Part shown: piece after piece, positions 54,423-64,000 of the stretch
Layout: every line of letters starts with the position of its first letter
How positions within the stretch are numbered: position 1 is the stretch's first letter
Source: Neorhizobium sp. JUb45
Lineage (GTDB): Bacteria; Pseudomonadota; Alphaproteobacteria; Rhizobiales; Rhizobiaceae
Length of the DNA: 64,000 nt
Assembly: GCF_004343585.1 (NCBI RefSeq)
Contig: NZ_SLYW01000001.1
Coordinates: 310,001-374,000 of the forward strand
Direction: 5' to 3'
The notes under the pieces: generated by a model
The model's database searches: none
The model's input: only the letters and a program-made list of their open reading frames with translations
What the model was told of the DNA's origin: nothing
Translations under genes and position numbers: made by a program

Positions 54423-56369
54423 TCAGGCCTCGAGTGCGAAGCTGACGGACCGTGGCGGCAGCTCCATTCTAGTGATTGTGCCGGCATATGCCAGCGTTCT
54501 CCAGTTGTTTCCGGGCAGATCGGCAGCGACCGTTTCGTGGCCACGGTTGAACAGCACGGCGACACGGACGTTGCGCCCGCTGTCACGGTCCGGCTTGGCA
54601 AGCACCATGGTCAGCGTTGCCGCATCGCCGCGTTGCCAGTCCTCGACCGTCATTGCTGCACCGCTGGCGGAAAACCATGCGACATCGTCTGCGCCGGTCA
54701 GGAACGCCGTGTCGGCAAAGGCCGGAAAACGCCTGCGCATGCGCGCAAGAAAAGCGGTATGGGCGATGATGGCCGGATCGAGTTTTGCCCAGTCGACCCA
54801 GGTGATGGCATTGTCCTGGCAATAGGCGTTGTTGTTGCCGCGCTGCGAGCGCCCGCCTTCGTCACCCGCCGTCAGCATCACCGTGCCACGGCTGGCAAAC
54901 AGCGTGGAGAGCAGGGCGATCACGTCGCGGCGGCGATTGTCGAGGATGTTTGGGTCTTCGGTCGCGCCTTCTGTGCCGTTGTTCCATGACAGGTTTTCGC
55001 CGTGGCCGTCGCGGTTGTCCTCGCCGTTTGCCTCGTTGTGCTTGTGCTGATGGGAAACGAGATCCATCAGCGTAAAGCCGTCATGGGCGGCGAGGAAATT
55101 GACGCTGCGGGTTTCGGTGAGGCCGTGGCGGGAAAAAATCTCGGAGGAGCCGGCAAGAGCGCTCGCCAGCGTGCCGGTCAGGCCATGGTCACCCCGCCAG
55201 TAGCGACGGATATCGTCGCGGGCGCGGTCGTTCCATTCGAGGAAGGGGGCTGGAAAATTGCCGAGCTGGTAACCGCCGGGGCCGATATCCCAGGGTTCGG
55301 CGATCATGATGCGGTCGGTCATAACGTCGTCGGCGAGGATGGCTGAAAGCGTGCCGCCATCGCGCACAAAAGCGTTTGCCGTGCGGCCGAGCACCGGGGC
55401 GAGGTCGAAACGGAAACCGTCGATACCGGCTTCGGACACGAAATGGCGCAGCGTGTCGATGATCAGTCGCTGCACCACCGGATGGTCGCAGGCAACCATG
55501 TTGCCGGTGCCGGTGTCGTTCACCAGCACATCGGGCGCATCCGGCAGATGGCGGTAATAGGAAAGGTTGTCGAGGCCGCGCATGGAAAGCGTCGCGCCGT
55601 AACGGTCGCTTTCGCCGGTGTGGTTGAACACGAGGTCGAGAATGGTGCCGATGCCGGCATCGTGCAGTTTCGCCACCGTCTCGCGTAGCTCGGTGATGCC
55701 GCCGGGGCAGAGGCGCGGATCGAGCGCCATGAAGGCGACGGGATTGTAACCCCAGCCGTTGGTTAGGCCCAGCGGGGGCAGATGGCGTTCGTCGATCCAG
55801 GCGGTGATCGGCATCAGTTCGATGGCATCGACGCCGATTTTCTGGAGATGCGCGATGATGGCGGGGTGGGCGAGTGCGGCGATGGTGCCACGCTGTTCTT
55901 CCGGCACATCCGGGTGCAGCATGGTGAAGGGGCGCACGGCGACTTCATAGACAAAACCGCCGGGTTTGAATTTTGGTGACGTGACGTTGATGGGGGCGGC
56001 CGGCGTGAGGATGGCTTTTGGCACGATATCGGCGGTGTCTTCGCCAAAACGCATCAGCCGGACATCGTGGCGGAAGGGGCGGTCGAGTTCGCGGGCGTAG
56101 GGGTCGACGAGGAGTTTTGACGGATCGAACCAGAGGCCGTGATCGGGATCGTAAGTGCCGTGGGCGCGAAAACCGTAACGCTGGCCGGCGGTGATGCCGG
56201 GAAGGGTGATGTGGTGGATGCCCTCATTACCGCGGATGAGCGTGTGGCGGGCGGTTTCGGTGTCGTTGTCGAACAGGCAGAGTTCGATCTTTTCGGCGGT
56301 CGAGGACCAGATGGCGAAGTGCGTGCCATCAGGGGTGAGGGTGGCGCCGAGGGGATAAGTGTGTGGCAT
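54423..56369 (-). CDS. glgX: Glycogen debranching enzyme GlgX
   Basis: A 648-residue GH13 isoamylase-type enzyme: N-terminal CBM48 domain, then (beta/alpha)8 with D-L-V-F-N-H-T, F-R-F-D-L-A near 339 (nucleophile Asp), E-P-W-D near 375 and A-A-H-D-G-F near 445. Cleaves alpha-1,6 bonds of phosphorylase limit dextrin. Start at MPHTYPLG; the frame extends 15 codons into the RIME-like element and is not used. Last gene of the glg operon. Confidence 0.93.
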   Translation of the reverse strand: MPHTYPLGATLTPDGTHFAIWSSTAEKIELCLFDNDTETARHTLIRGNEGIHHITLPGITAGQRYGFRAHGTYDPDHGLWFDPSKLLVDPYARELDRPFRHDVRLMRFGEDTADIVPKAILTPAAPINVTSPKFKPGGFVYEVAVRPFTMLHPDVPEEQRGTIAALAHPAIIAHLQKIGVDAIELMPITAWIDERHLPPLGLTNGWGYNPVAFMALDPRLCPGGITELRETVAKLHDAGIGTILDLVFNHTGESDRYGATLSMRGLDNLSYYRHLPDAPDVLVNDTGTGNMVACDHPVVQRLIIDTLRHFVSEAGIDGFRFDLAPVLGRTANAFVRDGGTLSAILADDVMTDRIMIAEPWDIGPGGYQLGNFPAPFLEWNDRARDDIRRYWRGDHGLTGTLASALAGSSEIFSRHGLTETRSVNFLAAHDGFTLMDLVSHQHKHNEANGEDNRDGHGENLSWNNGTEGATEDPNILDNRRRDVIALLSTLFASRGTVMLTAGDEGGRSQRGNNNAYCQDNAITWVDWAKLDPAIIAHTAFLARMRRRFPAFADTAFLTGADDVAWFSASGAAMTVEDWQRGDAATLTMVLAKPDRDSGRNVRVAVLFNRGHETVAADLPGNNWRTLAYAGTITRMELPPRSVSFALEA

Positions 56370-56380
56370 TATGAGGTGTA

Positions 56381-56557
56381 CCCCCCTCTGCCTTGCCAGG
56401 CATCTCCCCCACAAGGGGGGAGATCGGCTGGGGGCACGATCCTCGTTTCATCTCGATCGCTGAGATTATCGCGGACGCCGAGGAAAGAGAAAGGCGGGGC
56501 ATCGCCACGTCCGATCTCCCCCCTTGTGGGGGAGATGCCCGGCAGGGCAGAGGGGGG
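56381..56557. mobile_element. RIME-like palindromic intergenic element
   Basis: 177 bp with 47-bp terminal inverted repeats (56381-56427 and 56511-56557) identical at 45 positions. Each arm is itself a hairpin (C-T-C-C-C-C-C-A-C-A-A-G-G-G-G-G-G-A-G). This matches the Rhizobium intergenic mosaic element pattern, a non-autonomous repeat common in Rhizobiaceae. No coding capacity. It separates pgm from glgX and may act as a terminator or processing site. Confidence 0.85.
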
Positions 56558-56598
56558 CAGCGACATCCGTCGACCTTTCGTTTTCAGTAGCAAGAACC

Positions 56599-59675
<3,077 letters not shown>

Positions 59676-59701
59676 TTTCGTCTTCAAAACCCCGTTTCGT
59701 C

Positions 59702-60964
59702 TCAGATGTCGAGCTTGTCGATCATCTTCTGGGTGATCAGGCAGATCCCGCCCTCGCTGCGCCGGAAACGCTTTGCGTCGATCTCGGGATCCTCGCCGAC
59801 TACCAGTCCTTCCGGAATGGTTACACCGGCATCGATGACGACATTGCGAAGCTGGGCATGCCGTCCGATACGCACATTCGGCAGGATTACGGCACCGTCG
59901 AGGCGCGAATAGGAATTGGCGCGCACGCCTGTGAACAACAGGCTGCGGTTCAGCGACGAGCCGGAAATGATGCAATCGCCCGAAACGACCGAGGAGATTG
60001 CCGAGCCGCGGCGGTCTTCGTCGTCATGCACGAATTTCGCTGGCGGGGTGACTTCCTGATAGGTCCAGATCGGCCAGGACTTGTCGTAGATATCAAGCGT
60101 CGGCACGATGGCCGTCAGGTCGACATTCGCCTGCCAGTAGGCATCGATGGTGCCGACATCGCGCCAATAGGGCTCGCGCTCGAAATCGGAACGCACACAG
60201 CTGTCGGCAAATCGGTGGGCGACGGCTTTGCCATTGGCGACGATGTGAGGAATGATGTCCTTGCCGAAATCGCGGCTGGAATTCGGATCGGCGGCATCGC
60301 GTTTCAGCGCCTCGATCAGGAATTTGGTGTGAAAGACGTAGATGCCCATCGAGGCCAGCGCATGATCCGGATCGCCGGGAATGCTCGGCGGATCGGCGGG
60401 CTTTTCGACGAAATCGATGATCTCGTCCTTGGCGTTGACATGCATGACCCCGAAGGCCACGGCTTCCATGCGCGGCACTTCCAGGCAGCCGACGGTGACG
60501 TCGGCACCGGAATCGACGTGCTGCTGCAGCATCAACTCGTAGTCCATCTTATAGACGTGGTCGCCGGCAAGGATGACCATGTATTCGACGCCATGGTCCT
60601 GGATGATGTCGATGTTCTGGTAAACGGCGTCGGCCGTGCCTTCGTACCACTGAGTTTCGGAGACGCGCTGCGAGGCCGGCAGGATGTCGAAACTTTCGTT
60701 ACGCTCGGGACGGAAAAAATCCCAGCCGCGCTGCATGTGGCGGATCAGCGAATGCGCCTTGTACTGGGTGGCGACGCCAATGCGGCGAATGCCGGAATTG
60801 AGCGCGTTGGACAGCGCGAAATCAATGATGCGGGTCTTGCCGCCGAAATAGACGGCTGGTTTCGCGCGCCGGTCGGTCAGTTCCTTCAGGCGGCTGCCGC
60901 GGCCGCCGGCCAGAACATAGGCCATGGCATCACGTGCGAGTGGTTGAACGCGTTTCGTGGTCAT
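59702..60964 (-). CDS. glgC: Glucose-1-phosphate adenylyltransferase
   Basis: A 420-residue pyrophosphorylase with the nucleotide-binding loop A-G-G-R-G-S-R-L near 19-26 and D-R-R-A-K-P-A-V near 31-38, plus the fructose/pyruvate-type regulatory N-terminus (K and R residues) and a left-handed beta-helix C-terminus. Makes ADP-glucose. GGGGAGGATGAA precedes the ATG at 60964; the longer frame is rejected. Confidence 0.95.
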   Translation of the reverse strand: MTTKRVQPLARDAMAYVLAGGRGSRLKELTDRRAKPAVYFGGKTRIIDFALSNALNSGIRRIGVATQYKAHSLIRHMQRGWDFFRPERNESFDILPASQRVSETQWYEGTADAVYQNIDIIQDHGVEYMVILAGDHVYKMDYELMLQQHVDSGADVTVGCLEVPRMEAVAFGVMHVNAKDEIIDFVEKPADPPSIPGDPDHALASMGIYVFHTKFLIEALKRDAADPNSSRDFGKDIIPHIVANGKAVAHRFADSCVRSDFEREPYWRDVGTIDAYWQANVDLTAIVPTLDIYDKSWPIWTYQEVTPPAKFVHDDEDRRGSAISSVVSGDCIISGSSLNRSLLFTGVRANSYSRLDGAVILPNVRIGRHAQLRNVVIDAGVTIPEGLVVGEDPEIDAKRFRRSEGGICLITQKMIDKLDI

Positions 60965-61058
60965 TTCATCCTCCCCAAATTTCGACTTCTTGTCCGCTAG
61001 ACGTCTTTGTTCTGTCTTTGCCGCAAAACCGCTCCACACGATCTTGCGGCGGCAGCCG

Positions 61059-63280
61059 TTATTCCAGTTCCAGCATGATCGTCGCCAAGGGCGGCAGCGT
61101 CACTTCGGCAGAGATCGTGCCTCCCGCATCGACCGCCTGCACGCGTCCGCCATTGCCCTTGCCGCTGCCACCATAGATCTCGGCATCGGTATTGAGTATT
61201 TCGCGCCAGCGGCCGGCATTCGGCAAGGGAATTCGGTAGTTTTCGCGGTAAGCGGGCGTAAAATTGCAGATCACCGCCACCGGCTTCTCTCCCGGCGACA
61301 TTCTCAGCCACGCATAAACCGAATTGTCGTCGTCATCGACGATCAGCCAGCGGAACCCTTCGCCCTCGCAATCGCGCGCATGCAGCGCCGGTTTCGAGCG
61401 GTAGCAGAAGTTCAGGTCGCGGATCAGCCGGCGCATGCCCTCGTGCATGTTGTACTGAAGCAGATTCCAGTCGAGTGCGCGCTCCTCGCTCCATTCGCTC
61501 CACTGGGCAAATTCCTGGCCCATGAACAGCAGCTTCTTGCCGGGATAACCCCACATCAGGCCGTAATAGGCGCGCAGATTGGCAAATTTCTGCCAGTCGT
61601 CGCCGGCCATCTTGGCAATCATCGAGCCCTTGCCGTGCACCACTTCGTCATGGCTGATCGGCAGCACGAAATTTTCGGAAAAAGCGTAGACGAGGCCAAA
61701 GGTCAGTTCGCTGTGGTGGAACTTTCGGTGCACCGGATCGCGGCCCATATAGGACAGCGTGTCGTGCATGAAACCCATGTTCCACTTGAAGCCGAAACCC
61801 AGCCCGCCTTCATGCACCGGCGCCGAAACTTTCGGCCAGGACGTGCTCTCTTCCGCGATGGTCATGACGCCGGGATGGGCGCCGTAGGAGAGAGAATTCA
61901 TCTTCTGCAGAAAACGCACGGATTCGAGGTTTTCGCGGCCGCCATATTCGTTCGGCACCCATTCGCCGTGGCGGCGGGAATAGTCGAGATAGAGCATCGA
62001 GGCGACGGCATCGACGCGCAACCCGTCGAGGTGGAATTTTTCCGACCAGTAGAGCGCGTTGTTGATCAGATACGACAGAACCTCGACGCGGCCAAAATTG
62101 TAGATCGCGGTGTTCCAGTCGGGATGGTAGCCCTGACGCGGGTCGGCATGTTCGTAGAGTGCTGTACCGTCGAAATGGCGAAGGCCATGCGCATCGGTCG
62201 GAAAATGCGCCGGCACCCAGTCGAGAATGACGCCGATGCCGACCTTGTGGCAGCCGTTGACGAAACGGGCAAAACCTTCCGGTTCGCCGAAGCGGGCGGA
62301 GGGGGCGTAGAGACCGGTCGTCTGGTAACCCCATGACGGATCATAGGGATGTTCGGTGATCGGCAGGAATTCGATATGGGTAAAACCCATGTCGGTGACG
62401 TAAGGGATCAGCTGCGAGGCAAGCTCGTCCCAAGAGAGGAAGGAGCCATCGTCGCGGCGCTGCCATGAGCCGGCATGCACTTCGTAGATGGAAATCGGCT
62501 GACGGCGGTGGTCGGCCTTTTCCCAATGCTCGCGGTGGGCGGCGTCTTCCCATTTCTGCTCGAGTTCCGGCGTGGTGACGGAAGCCGTTTTCGGGCGCAT
62601 TTCGGCGCGGCGGGCATAGGGATCCGCCTTCAGCGGCAGAAGCGTGCCATCGGCACCAACGATCTCGTATTTGTAGGCGGAACCGGTGCGTACGTCGGGC
62701 GCAAAGATTTCCCAGATGCCGGTATCCTGCCGCAAACGCATGACGTGGCGGCGGCCGTCCCAGTTGTTGAACTCGCCAACCACCGACACGCGCTGCGCAT
62801 TCGGTGCCCAGACGGCAAAGTGAAACCCTTCGACGCCTTCATGTTTTAAAGGATGCGCGCCCATCCTGTCGAACAGGCGCAGATGCGAGCCTTCGCGCAG
62901 CAGATAATCGTCCATGGGGCCAAGAACAGGGCCAAAGGAATAGGGGTCGGTGACCGCCCATTCGACATCGCCGCGGGCGGCGCGGTAGCGCAGCGGCTGC
63001 TGGCTGGTGAGCGGCAGCATGCCTTCGAAATAACCGGCTTCGTGGCGCAGTTTCAGCTCGCCGAGATCCTTGCCGTCGAGGGTGAGCACGATGGCTTCCT
63101 CGGCGCCGGGAATGAAGCAGCGGGCGATAAATCCCTCGCCGATCTGGTGGACACCCAGAACGGCGAAGGGATTGGTGTGTTTGCCATTGATGATCGCCTC
63201 GATCTCGGAGAGAGGAATCTCACCGGGAGCGCGGGTCTCGTTGCGAGCGCCGGCTTCCCCGAGATCTTTGGGCGATTTGG

Positions 63281-63284
<4 letters not shown>
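61059..63284 (-). CDS. glgB: 1,4-alpha-glucan branching enzyme
   Basis: A 741-residue GH13 enzyme with N-terminal CBM48 domains, then L-R-V-D-A-V-A near 418 (nucleophile Asp), A-E-E-S-T near 470 (acid/base Glu) and I-S-H-D-E near 538. Makes alpha-1,6 branches. Its ATG overlaps the glgP stop (ATGA), so the two are translationally coupled. 94 bp separates its stop from glgC. Confidence 0.95.

Positions 63285-64000
<716 letters not shown>

Noticed and set aside
59676..59975. 100-codon N-terminal extension of glgA
   Set aside because: It lies within glgC in another frame; GlgA starts at [13 protein letters not shown], as in the family.

Overview
The window comes from a high-GC alphaproteobacterial chromosome, most likely Rhizobiaceae (Agrobacterium/Rhizobium/Neorhizobium group). 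The main reasons are a GH1 beta-glucosidase closely resembling the Agrobacterium enzyme Abg, the glgP-glgB-glgC-glgA-pgm-glgX order, a soxBDAG sarcosine oxidase operon, an aa3-type cytochrome oxidase subunit IV, a RIME-like palindromic element, and an alphaproteobacterial ornithine decarboxylase preceded by a long structured leader. No rRNA, tRNA, CRISPR array, IS transposase or prophage gene was seen. All names rest on reading motifs; no database search was run.

Layout. 1-474 is the 5' part of an HD-GYP gene cut by the left edge. 745-4555 (minus) is a three-subunit membrane FAD dehydrogenase (Tat small subunit, GMC flavoprotein, triheme cytochrome), divergent from the beta-glucosidase at 4932. 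6557-9986 is a methionine ABC transporter operon, metNI plus two tandem metQ genes. 10129-12755 is a CHASE4-like/GGDEF/EAL protein with a small membrane partner. 12796-22427 holds housekeeping and hypothetical genes: PTP-like, trhO, a split CHAD/CYTH pair, eda, DUF533, GNAT, a DUF1007/NicO metal transporter and a LysR regulator. 22428-24873 is the ornithine decarboxylase leader, the decarboxylase and a GNAT gene.

25135-30413 holds a nucleoside permease (NUP) family protein, OmpW behind a perfect FNR/FixK-type palindrome, a probable small RNA gene, a beta-lactamase-fold hydrolase, a spermidine-synthase-like protein and a diguanylate cyclase. 30438-32638 is a WD40 gene with a His-rich CobW/COG0523 metallochaperone. 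32770-33494 is a Phd/PIN toxin-antitoxin pair. 33598-38708 holds creatininase-family, MarR, LacI, 2-hydroxyacid dehydrogenase, an Imm22-like protein and a glutamine amidotransferase-like hydrolase. 39015-42570 is a TRAP transporter with a convergent binding-protein gene and, between the two arms, a cluster of RNA hairpins followed by a 29-codon ORF.

42789-45620 holds cytochrome oxidase subunit IV, a TPR lipoprotein, rpsU and an MDR oxidoreductase. 45770-50957 is soxBDAG. 50973-54324 holds two tiny membrane proteins, DUF2332, a cyclopropane fatty acid synthase and a MaoC-like protein. 54423 to the right edge is the glycogen operon, interrupted between pgm and glgX by a 177-bp RIME-like element; glgP is cut by the right edge.

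The overall theme is carbon handling (beta-glucosides, glycogen, TRAP substrates, methylated amines/sarcosine) with c-di-GMP signalling and metal homeostasis. No complete novel defence or mobile system is evident. The least explained loci are the hairpin cluster with a small ORF at 40265-40469, the small RNA at about 27172-27262, and the orphan Imm22-like gene at 37133.
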